Assembly: GCF_000425045.1 (NCBI RefSeq)
Contig: NZ_AULA01000002.1
Span: 1-64,000, forward strand
Length of the DNA stretch: 64,000 nt
Source: Acidaminococcus intestini DSM 21505
GTDB taxonomy: Bacteria > Bacillota > Negativicutes > Acidaminococcales > Acidaminococcaceae
Direction of reading: 5' to 3'
Shown: positions 8,921 to 16,618 of the stretch, piece after piece
Layout of the letters: each line of letters opens with the position of its first letter
How positions within the stretch are numbered: the stretch's first letter is position 1
Program-made: the position numbers and the translations under genes
The notes under the pieces: model-generated
Told to the model about the DNA's origin: nothing
What the model saw: only the letters and a program-made list of their open reading frames with translations
Databases searched by the model: none

Positions 8921-9886
8921 TTAAAATCGGTTTGTATAGATAAAAAATCCCACAAGGGAAAGAAGTAAGCTCAGCATACTGAACCGAGCAACGACCTTCG
9001 TTTCCTTCCAGCCGCCCAGCTCAAAATGGTGATGGATCGGTGTCATGCGAAAGACACGTTTACCGCCCGTCAGCTTAAAGTACGTTACCTGGATGATGAC
9101 GGACAGGGTTTCCAAGACATAGACGCCGCCAATGATCACAAGCAGCAGTTCCGTATGGGACCCAATGGCCGCCGCGGCAACCGCTCCGCCAAGGGCAAGG
9201 GAACCGGTATCGCCCATGAAAACCTTGGCCGGATGATGATTATAGACCAAAAAGCCAAGGCAGCTGCCTACAATGGAAAGACTGAACAAACTGATGGAAC
9301 GCTCGCCGGCCAAAAAGCCAATGGCCGAATAGGCCAGCATCACAAAGACGGTTACGCTGGCAGCAAGGCCGTCAAGGCCATCGGTCAGGTTTACGGCATT
9401 GGTGGTTCCTACAAGGAGCAGCAGGATAAAAAGAGCATACCCAGCCGTGCCAAGGTTGACGGTCACATTAAGGATGGGAATCCAAAGACGGGTACTTAGT
9501 ACGTCACCGGGTAAAAATAGGTAGATACCAGCAACAAGGATCTGCAGGGCCATCTTCTGTTTGGACGTAAGCCCCAAATTGCGTTTAAAGAAAATCTTGA
9601 GGCCATCGTCAATAAATCCGATGAGTCCGTACCCCACAAAAAGCCAAAGGGCAAGGTACATGGTCCGGTCATGACCGTTCCATAAAAGGTTTGCTGCAAT
9701 GACGGCCAGAATCATCATGATTCCACCCATGGTGGGCGTACCGCCTTTCTTGAGATGCTCCTTCGGGCCACATTCCCTGATGCTCTGTCCAAAATGCCAT
9801 TTATGCAGTTCCGGAATCAGGAATTTTCCAATGAAAACGGTCAATGCAAACGCTGTCGCAAACTGCCAAAAGAACGTGATATTCAT
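8921..9886 (-). CDS. mraY: Phospho-MurNAc-pentapeptide transferase MraY
   Basis: MraY makes lipid I by moving phospho-MurNAc-pentapeptide onto undecaprenyl phosphate in the membrane. The 321-residue protein has around ten hydrophobic segments and the family motifs: GTPTMGG in the first third, the catalytic Asp pair in LIGFIDDGLK, NLTDGLDGLA, and the cytoplasmic MTPIHHHFE near the C-terminus. It overlaps murF by four bases (ATGA). Confidence 0.96.
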   Translation of the reverse strand: MNITFFWQFATAFALTVFIGKFLIPELHKWHFGQSIRECGPKEHLKKGGTPTMGGIMMILAVIAANLLWNGHDRTMYLALWLFVGYGLIGFIDDGLKIFFKRNLGLTSKQKMALQILVAGIYLFLPGDVLSTRLWIPILNVTVNLGTAGYALFILLLLVGTTNAVNLTDGLDGLAASVTVFVMLAYSAIGFLAGERSISLFSLSIVGSCLGFLVYNHHPAKVFMGDTGSLALGGAVAAAAIGSHTELLLVIIGGVYVLETLSVIIQVTYFKLTGGKRVFRMTPIHHHFELGGWKETKVVARFSMLSLLLSLVGFFIYTNRF

Positions 9887-11262
9887 TTCTGGAGGCCTTC
9901 CTTCCCAAAAGCAAGGTCCGCAACCGTGTCAACTTCCATGGAATGGGAACCTTTAAGGAGGATCACGTCTCCAGTCTTCACAAGGTCCTTCAAGAGGGAC
10001 GCAGCTTCAATTTTATCAAATGCATAATGGGCGGAAACGCCGGCCTTTTTTGCTTCCTCATAAATAAAGCGGGCCTCTTTCCCGTAGCAAATGACTTCCT
10101 CGATTCCATAGACTGCCGTCCAGCGTCCTACTTTGCGGTGGCTTTCTTCGCTGACGCTCCCCAGTTCGAGCATATCGGCAAGGACGGCAATCTCTCTGCC
10201 ATAGCCTTGGTTCTTCACCACTTCTTGAAGCGTTTCAAAAGCCACGGCCACGGAAGCGGGACTGGCGTTATAGGCATCATTGATGATGGTCTTATCGCCA
10301 AGGCGCAGGAATTCCTGCCGTTTCCCTGTCATCTTGATGTTTTGCAGGGATTCCGCAATGGCCGTATCAGGTACACCGTAAAGTTCCGCCATGGTGATGG
10401 ACGCAAGAGCATTCATGACATTGTGGCGTCCCAGCATGGGCAGGGCCACCTTCTGTTTAGCGCCAGTGATCTTGCTTTCATAGGTAAAGCAGGTCACAAG
10501 GCCAATGGTCGTAATATCCCGTGCCCTTACATCACAGTCATGGTCGATGCCATAGGTCCGCACCGAGGCCCCGGTCCTCATGACAGACACGCGGGGGTCA
10601 TCGGCATTGAGCACGGCCCAGTTGTCTTTCGTAAAGTCTTCCAGAATCTCACTTTTTGCCTTTGCAATGTTTTCCAAAGAGCCAAGAAGTTCCAAATGGG
10701 TTTCCCCCACATTGGTTATGATGGCGGCGTCAGGATAGGCAATCTGCTTCATCTCACGAATCTGTCCAAGACCGCGCATTCCCATTTCGACAACGGCTAC
10801 TTCCGTATTGTCCTTGATGCGCAGGAGCGTCATAGGAAGGCCAATTTCGTTATTGAAGTTTGCCTGCGTCTTAACGACGTTGTAACGGGCAGCAAGAACC
10901 GCTGCCGTCATATCCTTCGTACTCGTCTTTCCGTTCGACCCGGTAATGGCAATGACCTTGAGGTTCTTCTTGGAAAGTCGGTACGCTGAGGCAATCTCCT
11001 GATAGGCCTTAAGTGTGTCAGGCACGAGGATGCATTTTTGCGGCGCCACACCCGGATTATGATCTACGAGAGCGGCTGTAGCTCCTTTTTCAAGGGCGGC
11101 TGCCACATAATCATGACCATCAAACTTTTCACCCCGGAGTGCTACAAAGAGCGTCCCCGGCCCTATGCTTCTGGAATCAGTGGAAACATCAATAAAATCT
11201 ATACTGTCAGGAAGAAGCGTCTTTGCCTGCGTTGCTTTTTTTATGAGATCGATTTTGATCAT
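9883..11262 (-). CDS. murF: UDP-MurNAc-tripeptide--D-Ala-D-Ala ligase MurF
   Basis: MurF attaches the D-Ala-D-Ala dipeptide made by Ddl to the UDP-MurNAc-tripeptide. The 459-residue product has the N-terminal Mur domain with DSRSIGPGTLFVALRGEKFDGHDY, the P-loop GSNGKTSTKD at about 108-117 and the NVGETHLE motif. The gene overlaps both murE and mraY by four bases. Confidence 0.95.
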   Translation of the reverse strand: MIKIDLIKKATQAKTLLPDSIDFIDVSTDSRSIGPGTLFVALRGEKFDGHDYVAAALEKGATAALVDHNPGVAPQKCILVPDTLKAYQEIASAYRLSKKNLKVIAITGSNGKTSTKDMTAAVLAARYNVVKTQANFNNEIGLPMTLLRIKDNTEVAVVEMGMRGLGQIREMKQIAYPDAAIITNVGETHLELLGSLENIAKAKSEILEDFTKDNWAVLNADDPRVSVMRTGASVRTYGIDHDCDVRARDITTIGLVTCFTYESKITGAKQKVALPMLGRHNVMNALASITMAELYGVPDTAIAESLQNIKMTGKRQEFLRLGDKTIINDAYNASPASVAVAFETLQEVVKNQGYGREIAVLADMLELGSVSEESHRKVGRWTAVYGIEEVICYGKEARFIYEEAKKAGVSAHYAFDKIEAASLLKDLVKTGDVILLKGSHSMEVDTVADLAFGKEGLQK

Positions 11263-12749
11263 GCTCTGTTTCCCTTCCGGAAGAAGTCGCGAACAACTTC
11301 CCCATCATCAAAATGAATGGTCCGGTCCTTGAGGATCTGGTAGTTCTCATGACCTTTTCCGGCAATCATTATAACATCTTCCGGGCGTGCATGGGAGATA
11401 GCAAATTGAATTGCTTCCCGACGATCGGAAATAGTATAGATTTCTTTATGCTGCGGATTGTCTGAAAAACCCGTCTCGATATCGCGAATGATGGTGTCCG
11501 GATCTTCACTGCGCGGGTTGTCGCTCGTAACAACAAGGATATCAGCAAGCTCCAGAGCCAGCTTTCCCATGATGGGACGCTTTTTGGCATCCCGGTCACC
11601 GCCGCAGCCGAAGACGGCCCACAATCTGCCCTTGGTGATCTGTCTTGCAGTCCTTAGGACATTGTCCAGACCGTCCGGCGTATGGGCATAGTCCACGATA
11701 ACCGTAAAGGGCTGGCCTGCATCGATGAGCTGAAAGCGACCGGGCACACCGGCAAAATTGTCGAGGCCGCGGACAATATCATCATGCTTGAGGCCTTCCG
11801 CTAACGCAGCGCAGACCGCGGTCATGACGTTATAAACATTGAATTCCCCTGTAATGTGAAGCCTTAAGTCCATATTCCCTTCCGGCGTATGAAGGGACAG
11901 TTCCATATGTTTGGCCCCGACATGGAAGCGGATGGGATACACATCGTTGGTCCGTGCTTTGCCATAGGTCATGACCTTTGTCTTCACGCGGTTCATGATC
12001 AGTGGGCTGGACGCGTCATCCATGTTGAAGATGGCCGTCTTTCCCTTTTTGCGGCCTTCATGGAGATGGGTAAAGAGCAGTGCCTTGGCCTCACGGTAAT
12101 TTTCCATGGTCTTGTGGAAATCAAGATGGTCCTGGGTAATGTTTGTAAGGGCCGCCGTATCATATTCGATGCCGGCGACACGATTCAGGGCCAAGGCGTG
12201 GCTTGACACTTCCATTACGACATAATCACAGCCTGCATCTGCCATGCGGCAAAGGGTCCGCTGCAGATCCACCACGTCGGGCGTTGTATTGTGACTTGCT
12301 TCCACCTCATCGCCGATCATGATATTGATGGTTCCAATGAGCCCTACTTTATGGGCCGTATTAGTGAGCAAGGTTCGCAGGATATTGGTAGTTGTTGTCT
12401 TGCCGTTGGTCCCTGTAATGCCAATCATGCGCATCTTCTGAGCAGGATAATCATAAAACCACGGAGCAAGTTCCGTCATGGTTTCCTGTGTACTCTTCAC
12501 ACGGATCATGACAAGTCCCGGTACAGGCGGCACGTCCTTTTCCACAAGGACTGCCTCCGCCCCTAAGCTTGCTGCTTTTTCGATATAGGCATGACCATCT
12601 GTATGGACGCCAACAAGACAAATGAAGAGACTGCCCTTGCCTGCCGTCCGTGAATCAATCGTAAGGTCCGTAATGATTTTGTTTTTTGGGTCGCCTGTCA
12701 CGGTACATCCCTTAATATGGGAAATCACGTCTTGAAGCGTTCTTTCCAT
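11259..12749 (-). CDS. murE: UDP-MurNAc-L-Ala-D-Glu--meso-DAP ligase MurE
   Basis: MurE adds the third amino acid of the stem peptide. The 496-residue protein has the P-loop GITGTNGKTTTTN at about 108-120 and, in the C-terminal domain, TSDNPRSEDP. The DNPR form of that motif is the one associated with meso-diaminopimelate rather than lysine, which agrees with a diderm Negativicutes cell wall. GAGGAGG lies upstream of the ATG. A terminator-like hairpin stands between ftsL and this gene, and no septal transpeptidase gene (ftsI) precedes it as would be usual. Confidence 0.96.
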   Translation of the reverse strand: MERTLQDVISHIKGCTVTGDPKNKIITDLTIDSRTAGKGSLFICLVGVHTDGHAYIEKAASLGAEAVLVEKDVPPVPGLVMIRVKSTQETMTELAPWFYDYPAQKMRMIGITGTNGKTTTTNILRTLLTNTAHKVGLIGTINIMIGDEVEASHNTTPDVVDLQRTLCRMADAGCDYVVMEVSSHALALNRVAGIEYDTAALTNITQDHLDFHKTMENYREAKALLFTHLHEGRKKGKTAIFNMDDASSPLIMNRVKTKVMTYGKARTNDVYPIRFHVGAKHMELSLHTPEGNMDLRLHITGEFNVYNVMTAVCAALAEGLKHDDIVRGLDNFAGVPGRFQLIDAGQPFTVIVDYAHTPDGLDNVLRTARQITKGRLWAVFGCGGDRDAKKRPIMGKLALELADILVVTSDNPRSEDPDTIIRDIETGFSDNPQHKEIYTISDRREAIQFAISHARPEDVIMIAGKGHENYQILKDRTIHFDDGEVVRDFFRKGNRA

Positions 12750-12787
12750 AATAATTCCTCCTCAATGGTTACAAAATCGCTGCCACG

Positions 12788-12820
12788 TAAAAAGAGCAGC
12801 CAATGGTGGCTGCCTTTTTT
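12788..12820. terminator. Bidirectional terminator between ftsL and murE
   Basis: GCAGCCA (796-802 of the 12-kb block) pairs with TGGCTGC around ATGG; T-runs flank it on both strands (TTTTTT on plus, CTTTTT on minus). It should stop mraZ-rsmH-ftsL transcripts before murE, or let only part through. Confidence 0.75.
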
Positions 12821-12854
12821 CAGGATAAGCCCAATACAGCACGCCAAAGGAACC

Positions 12855-13280
12855 CTATTTTATTGGGGGCACGTTAATATTGACGTAGATATTTTCTCTC
12901 GCTGTATTGAGGCCTAATTTTTTACTGGCAATCGAAGCAATGCGGTTGGGGCTCTTGAGCCGGCTCACATCAATCCGAAGGGTTACATTCTTGTCGATGA
13001 GCGCCGCTTCCTGCTTCTTCATCTGGATCAGGTTATAGGATTGATCCATGACAACTTTTGCAAGAAAGGTATTGGCAGCTACTAATATTAACATGATTAC
13101 GATAGAAAGTACAAATTTCTTGCTAGCAGCGGAAGCCACCTTGGACCGAGTTCGGCTTTTTTTGGCAGGCTCGTAGAAAGGTACCTCGTAAAGCGGTTCC
13201 TCTTGTGCTGCCGTATTTCCATAGTTATAAGCCGTATGATAGGCAAAGGTCCCATAGACCTTGTGTTTATTTTTAAGCAT
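12855..13280 (-). CDS. ftsL: FtsL-like division protein
   Basis: A 141-residue bitopic protein: basic cytoplasmic N-terminus of about 60 residues, one membrane helix (about 58-80, KFVLSIVIMLILVAANTF), then a short coiled-coil region with the family-like phrase PNRIASIASKKLGL near the end. That is the FtsL plan, and the position after rsmH supports it. I prefer the ATG at 13280, which has AGGGGAT about 9 bases upstream, over the ATG at 13310, which has a weak site. Sequence identity to known FtsL proteins is always low, so the call leans on layout and context. Confidence 0.75.
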   Translation of the reverse strand: MLKNKHKVYGTFAYHTAYNYGNTAAQEEPLYEVPFYEPAKKSRTRSKVASAASKKFVLSIVIMLILVAANTFLAKVVMDQSYNLIQMKKQEAALIDKNVTLRIDVSRLKSPNRIASIASKKLGLNTARENIYVNINVPPIK

Positions 13281-13374
13281 GGCAATATCCCCTACTACTG
13301 ATTCATTCATCCAGCGAGTACTCTCTCCCCGCTTTTCTTACGCATCAGGAATGGTCCTTTATAAGGTAAGGATC

Positions 13375-14310
13375 CTATATCTTGATGGCTCCGCGGAGCC
13401 GTGCGCTCCGAGCGCGAGGATTATCCTCCAATTCCGTTTCCGACGGAATAAATTCCTTCAGTTTCTTTAGTTCTGGTTTGTGCCCGCACACACAAACGGG
13501 CAGTTCCGGCGGACAGATGCAGCCTTTGGCCATTCGTTTGAAACTTTGCTTGATGATGCGGTCTTCCAAAGAATGAAAGGTAATGACGCCAATGCGTCCC
13601 CCTTTTTTAAGGTGTTTGACAGCCGTTTCCATTGTCGAATCAAGGATCTTCAGTTCATCATTGACTTCGATCCGAATCGCCTGAAAAGTCCGTTTGGCGG
13701 GGTGAGGTCCATCTTGACGGGCCTTTTTCGGAATGGCGGCCTTGATTACTGAAACAAGATCGCTTGTTGTGCGCAGCGGCTTTTCCTTTCGTTTTTCCAC
13801 AATAAACTGGGCGATACGACGGCTCCAGCGTTCTTCCCCATACTTATAGATCAGGTCTGCCAAGTCTTCTTCCTTGTATGTATTCACCACGTCAGCAGCC
13901 GTCAGTTTTCCCTCCTGGTCCATCCTCATATCAAGAGGACCATCATGCATATAGGAAAACCCCCGTTCCGGCGTATCCAGCTGATAAGAAGAAACGCCGA
14001 GGTCAAAAAAGATGCCGTCCACTTCCTGTAGATTCAGTCCCTCAAGGATGGTTCCCAGGTTTCGGAAATTGGAATGAACAATCTTGACCTTGCACGCAGC
14101 ATCCTCAAGACGTTTTGAGGCAGCCATAATGGCGTCTTCATCCTGATCGATGCCAATAAGGAGACCTTCCGGGTCCAATTCTTCAGCTATAGCATGGGAA
14201 TGACCAGCACCGCCCAACGTGCAGTCGACGTAAATCCCTTTGGGATCGGTGACAATCCAGTCAACGCTTTCCCTTAGGAGCACACTTTTGTGTACAAAGT
14301 TCACCGTCAT
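13375..14310 (-). CDS. rsmH: 16S rRNA (cytosine-1402-N4)-methyltransferase RsmH
   Basis: RsmH (MraW) methylates C1402 in the decoding centre of 16S rRNA using SAM. The 311-residue protein shows the start HKSVLLRESVDWI, the SAM loop DCTLGGAGHS at about 29-38, DLGVSSYQLD, and the C-terminal HSLEDRIIKQSF and NPRARSARLR motifs. It sits 15 bases after mraZ and 94 bases before ftsL, the standard dcw order. Confidence 0.97.
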   Translation of the reverse strand: MTVNFVHKSVLLRESVDWIVTDPKGIYVDCTLGGAGHSHAIAEELDPEGLLIGIDQDEDAIMAASKRLEDAACKVKIVHSNFRNLGTILEGLNLQEVDGIFFDLGVSSYQLDTPERGFSYMHDGPLDMRMDQEGKLTAADVVNTYKEEDLADLIYKYGEERWSRRIAQFIVEKRKEKPLRTTSDLVSVIKAAIPKKARQDGPHPAKRTFQAIRIEVNDELKILDSTMETAVKHLKKGGRIGVITFHSLEDRIIKQSFKRMAKGCICPPELPVCVCGHKPELKKLKEFIPSETELEDNPRARSARLRGAIKI

Positions 14311-14325
14311 CCCTCTTTTCAGTCA

Positions 14326-14748
14326 CTAAATTTCAAGATCTTCCACGATGGCGGCAACATCGCTTTCCACTTCACTGCTATAAGCTTCATACCGCTTGGT
14401 ATCCCAGATTTCCGCCTTGGTCCCCGTACCGATAATGGTCGCCAAGCCCTCGATCTGGGCAAATTTGCGAAGCGTTTGCGGCAGAAGGATGCGGCCCTGT
14501 TTATCCGGTTCCACTTCCATGGAATTGCCAAAAAGGAAGCGGGAAACATCACGGGCTTTTTTCTTGGGGAGCGTCTGCTGAGCAAAGCTCTGCTGCAGAC
14601 GATCCCAGGCATCCATGGGATAGACATCGATACAGCCATCGACTCCTTTGGTGATGACAAACGTCTTTCCCAATTCACTCCGGAGTTTGGCAGGAACAAA
14701 AAGACGGCCTTTGGCGTCTACACTATGTTCATATTCACCCATGAGCAT
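14326..14748 (-). CDS. mraZ: Transcriptional regulator MraZ
   Basis: MraZ is an AbrB-fold DNA-binding protein that represses its own dcw operon by binding short repeats in front of itself. The product (140 residues from this start) carries two MraZ repeats: MGEYEHSVDAKGRLFVPAKLR at the N-terminus and a second one with DKQGRILLPQTLR near residue 84. I chose the ATG at 14748 because it gives the normal family start M(L/F)MGEY; the GTG at 14763 overlaps its own ribosome site. The promoter directly upstream carries AAAGTG repeats that fit the MraZ box. Confidence 0.93.
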   Translation of the reverse strand: MLMGEYEHSVDAKGRLFVPAKLRSELGKTFVITKGVDGCIDVYPMDAWDRLQQSFAQQTLPKKKARDVSRFLFGNSMEVEPDKQGRILLPQTLRKFAQIEGLATIIGTGTKAEIWDTKRYEAYSSEVESDVAAIVEDLEI

Positions 14749-14782
14749 GGCTGCAATTCCCACCTTTCTTTCCGAAATTCAC

Positions 14783-14832
14783 CACTTTCCACCACTTTTC
14801 CCCATTATAAAGCACAATATCCAAAAAATCAA
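14783..14832 (-). promoter_or_regulatory. mraZ promoter with MraZ operator repeats
   Basis: On the minus strand: -35 TTGATT (14827-14832), 17-base spacer, -10 TATAAT (14804-14809). Just downstream are two AAAGTG units exactly 10 bases apart (14793-14798 and 14783-14788, each followed by GTG), and a weaker AAAGGTG at 14761-14767. Repeats of this kind with 10-bp spacing are the known MraZ binding pattern. They cover the transcription start region, which fits autorepression. Confidence 0.75.
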
Positions 14833-14925
14833 TTCAATTAGGAGCGAAAAAGCCTGATTTTACCTAAGGTTTTCCCATGTGGGGGAAATCAAATTGGACA
14901 GCCAAAGAAGCAAAGAAACAAAAGC

Positions 14926-14968
14926 ACAAGGTATTGTGGTTGGTATGAAAACAGGTACAATACCTTGT
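14926..14968. repeat. Inverted repeat upstream of the dcw operon
   Basis: A perfect 12-bp inverted repeat (ACAAGGTATTGT at 14926-14937, ACAATACCTTGT at 14957-14968) with a 19-base spacer lies in the 400-base gap between mraZ and the DUF1858 gene. No T-run follows on either strand, so it is more like a protein-binding site or an RNA stem than a terminator. The rest of this gap holds only the two promoters listed. Confidence 0.5.
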
Positions 14969-15098
14969 ATGTTTGGTGGTTTCTATGAAATTTTTATATC
15001 ACTTTATTTAGATATATGAAATTTTAACAAAAAGCCTCTTTTTTACCCTACCTAGGTATGGAACTTGTATTCTTTCCCTTCCATCTTTTTGGGAAGTA

Positions 15099-15127
15099 TT
15101 GCATTCTTTGTACCTCTCCGATATAAT
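15099..15127 (+). promoter_or_regulatory. Promoter of the DUF1858 gene
   Basis: -35 TTGCAT (15099-15104), 17-base spacer, -10 TATAAT (15122-15127). The predicted transcript starts near 15134, inside the inverted repeat that surrounds the ribosome site. Confidence 0.7.
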
Positions 15128-15130
15128 GAC

Positions 15131-15159
15131 TAGGATAAAAGAACAAGGAGGTTATCCTA
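15131..15159 (+). promoter_or_regulatory. Inverted repeat enclosing the ribosome binding site
   Basis: TAGGATAA (15131-15138) and TTATCCTA (15152-15159) form a perfect 8-bp inverted repeat; the AAGGAGG ribosome site (15145-15151) sits in the loop, touching the 3' arm. It may be an operator at the transcription start or a small RNA hairpin that affects translation. Confidence 0.5.
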
Positions 15160-15161
15160 CC

Positions 15162-15380
15162 ATGGAAAAAGTCACTGCAGATTCCCCGATTATCCTCACG
15201 GTGCAGCAGCATCCGGAGATCATCGAAATCTTCATGCAATATGGCCTCGGCTGTGTCGGCTGCATGGCCGCCAACTTTGAAACCATCGGCCAGGGCGCAA
15301 CTGCCCACGGGCTGGACGTCGATGCCCTCATTGCAGACATCAACGACTGCATCGCTGCTGCTGAAGGAGACAAGGAATAA
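15162..15380 (+). CDS. DUF1858 domain protein (hybrid-cluster-protein-associated)
   Basis: A 72-residue protein that is a single DUF1858 domain: ILTVQQHPEIIEIFMQYGL, then GCVGCMAANFETIGQGA, then a short helix region. The family has a conserved CxxC-type Cys pair (here Cys-Val-Gly-Cys) and is often found alone or next to hybrid cluster or redox proteins in anaerobes; its role is unknown. The start at 15162 has AAGGAGG 10 bases upstream. It is flanked by its own strong promoter, so it is likely a single-gene unit. Confidence 0.85.
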   Translation: MEKVTADSPIILTVQQHPEIIEIFMQYGLGCVGCMAANFETIGQGATAHGLDVDALIADINDCIAAAEGDKE

Positions 15381-15387
15381 GAAAATC

Positions 15388-15457
15388 GAGAGGAGTGATT
15401 TCTAAATAGAAATCACTCCTCTCACACCACCGTGCGTACCGTTCAAAGCGCGGCGGT
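15388..15457 (-). ncRNA. Group II intron 3' end (domains V and VI), degenerate
   Basis: On the minus strand the stretch 15457-15426 begins ACCGCCGCGC and ends GCACGGTGGT; the two ends pair with wobbles around an ACGGTAC-containing loop, the look of domain V of bacterial group II introns. It runs into GTGTGAGAGG and then a 16-bp perfect hairpin (15388-15423) ending CTCTCGATT, the position of domain VI and the 3' splice end. In active introns domain VI keeps an unpaired adenosine near the 3' end; here the arms pair fully. The same hairpin could also stop transcription from either side. The call rests on remembered motif patterns. Confidence 0.6.
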
Positions 15458-15559
15458 TTCCTCATTTTCACATACTTATTTGTAATAGCTCGTCATGGAT
15501 ATATAACCAGGGCGGGCTATTTTTTTGTTCGTAAGGACCGAGCTCAGCATAAGCGCCGC

Positions 15560-15905
15560 TCTCCATGGTCCTTTTCGGCAATTTACCAGTTCATGCACTT
15601 TCCATTCTGGAATCGCGCAGTGGCGTATCATGCGGCACCTTGTTCGCACCTTCTTCCACTGTTTCCAGTAGATTGCCCAGGATTTTCCGCCGTATCCATG
15701 TGTCTACTTCCGTGAGCAGCTGTTTCATGTCTGCCAGCTTGAAATCATTGATCCATCCTTAGATGAACTGTTTCAGCCTGATGGACCTATCCTCATTCGA
15801 AGTTGGTTTGTTGCTGTCTAGAATGGCCCTCACCTTCTCCTTCATCTTTGCTGAGGATTTTGCATGCAAACGAAAACGAAGTTTCCCTTTCTGCCTGTAG
15901 AATCT
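15560..15905 (-). pseudogene. Group II intron reverse transcriptase/maturase, C-terminal remnant
   Basis: The minus strand encodes FYRQKGKLRFRLHAKS, KMKEKVR, then LKQFI, a stop (TAA at 15759-15761), and in the same frame GWINDFKLADMKQLL and DTWIRRK. These match the end of the RT and the maturase domain X of group II intron proteins (usual form FI.GW.NYFKLADMK.LL...DEWLRRR). The reading frame then hits another stop near 15565. The RT domain is missing upstream of about 15905, where the sequence changes into a dispersed AAAATCGCTC repeat. It is dead as a protein. Confidence 0.75.
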
Positions 15906-16145
15906 ACTCGGAGCAAAAATCGCTCCGATTCGATGCAGTTGCGTGTCATCATTGGCTTTAAAAAGATATATCTGATGCCAATGATGACATGTCCCGTCGC
16001 AAGAAGGTACGTACCACAATCTCATTTCTAAGACGTCCGAAAAAATGGAGCCCTTGGGCGGGCCGCTCCTTGGATTTTTTTCGGATGATGTAGGAAACCT
16101 TTTTCGCCTACGGTCCCTATCGGTCCATCTGCGTTGCCAGCCCAA
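15906..16145. other. Hairpin-rich non-coding stretch
   Basis: This stretch has a perfect 13-bp inverted repeat (15944-15956 with 15977-15989) and a second imperfect one (about 16038-16086: TCCGAAAAA and GGAGC pairing with GCTCC and TTTTTCGGA). A minus-strand reading frame crosses it, but its product is unlike any family I know and is low in typical coding features, so I do not call a gene. Confidence 0.4.
15909..15932. repeat. Dispersed GCAAAAATCGCTC hairpin motif, copy 1
   Basis: GGAGC-AAAAATC-GCTCC followed by GATTCGA. Copies with related sequence lie at 37440-37463 and 38981-39004. In this copy the 5-bp stem is GGAGC/GCTCC. It lies where the intron reverse-transcriptase homology ends. Confidence 0.5.
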
Positions 16146-16151
16146 AGAATA

Positions 16152-16191
16152 AGCCTCAAACCGAATGCATGTCTTGATTCAGTTTGAGGCT
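16152..16191 (+). repeat. Hairpin repeat shared with 35500-35533
   Basis: AGCCTCAAACCGAAT pairs with ATTCAGTTTGAGGCT (one mismatch), followed on plus by TTCCCTCTTTTATT, so it can act as a terminator. The hairpin and about 30 flanking bases recur in inverted orientation at 35463-35533, ending in a similar TTTAGGTT(T/C)GATGCA segment. Confidence 0.55.
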
Positions 16192-16285
16192 TTCCCTCTT
16201 TTATTCTTCTTTAGGTTTGATGCAGAATGCATCGAACCGTCCCTGTCGGGTCTTTTGCCTTACGCCGGTGCCAAGCGATTTTCTT

Positions 16286-16525
16286 CTACTTCCCAATCTT
16301 TTCAAACCGATATTTTTGCCTTACGTCAGGATACTTGACATGGTCCACTTCACTCATGAACATGTCGAGGGGGCGGCAGTAGATGCCGCCATCGCCATAA
16401 AGTGCTTTATAGACGCAGTACTGTTCCCGTGTTTCTGAATGGATGACGGGACAGGCAATGATTTCATAGCGTTTATTTTTAAAATGAAGCCAAGTTTCCC
16501 CAGCTTTAGGCAGTGCTCTTTCCAT
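16286..16525 (-). CDS. DUF1653 family protein
   Basis: A 79-residue protein that is one DUF1653 domain: GETWLHFKNKRYEII, HSETREQYCVYKALYGDGGIYCRPLDMF and a C-terminal YPDVRQKYRFEKI. The family is widespread in Firmicutes and Proteobacteria as a short soluble protein; the function is unknown, and distant likeness to small RNA- or ligand-binding barrels is only a guess. The ATG at 16525 has AAAGGAGG 8 bases upstream; the longer reading from 16612 runs through the neighbouring terminator. Confidence 0.85.
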   Translation of the reverse strand: MERALPKAGETWLHFKNKRYEIIACPVIHSETREQYCVYKALYGDGGIYCRPLDMFMSEVDHVKYPDVRQKYRFEKIGK

Positions 16526-16567
16526 GGCTCTTTCCTCCTTTTTTCCATTGTAACACAGCAAATAGAT

Positions 16568-16611
16568 GCAAAAAAAGCCCCTGCTCTCTATGAAATGGAG
16601 CAAGGGCTTCA
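16568..16611 (-). terminator. Terminator after garD
   Basis: On the minus strand AAGCCCTTGCTC pairs with GAGCAGGGGCTT (one bulge each side) and is followed by TTTTTTTGC. It lies 8 bases past the garD stop. Confidence 0.8.
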
Positions 16612-16618
16612 TTTTTTA

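Noticed and set aside
9943-10989. 348-codon plus-strand frame
   Set aside because: Antisense to murF, which has all its motifs.
15759-16145. Minus-strand 128-codon frame as a gene
   Set aside because: Only its last 45 residues match the maturase remnant; the first part crosses hairpins and a dispersed motif.
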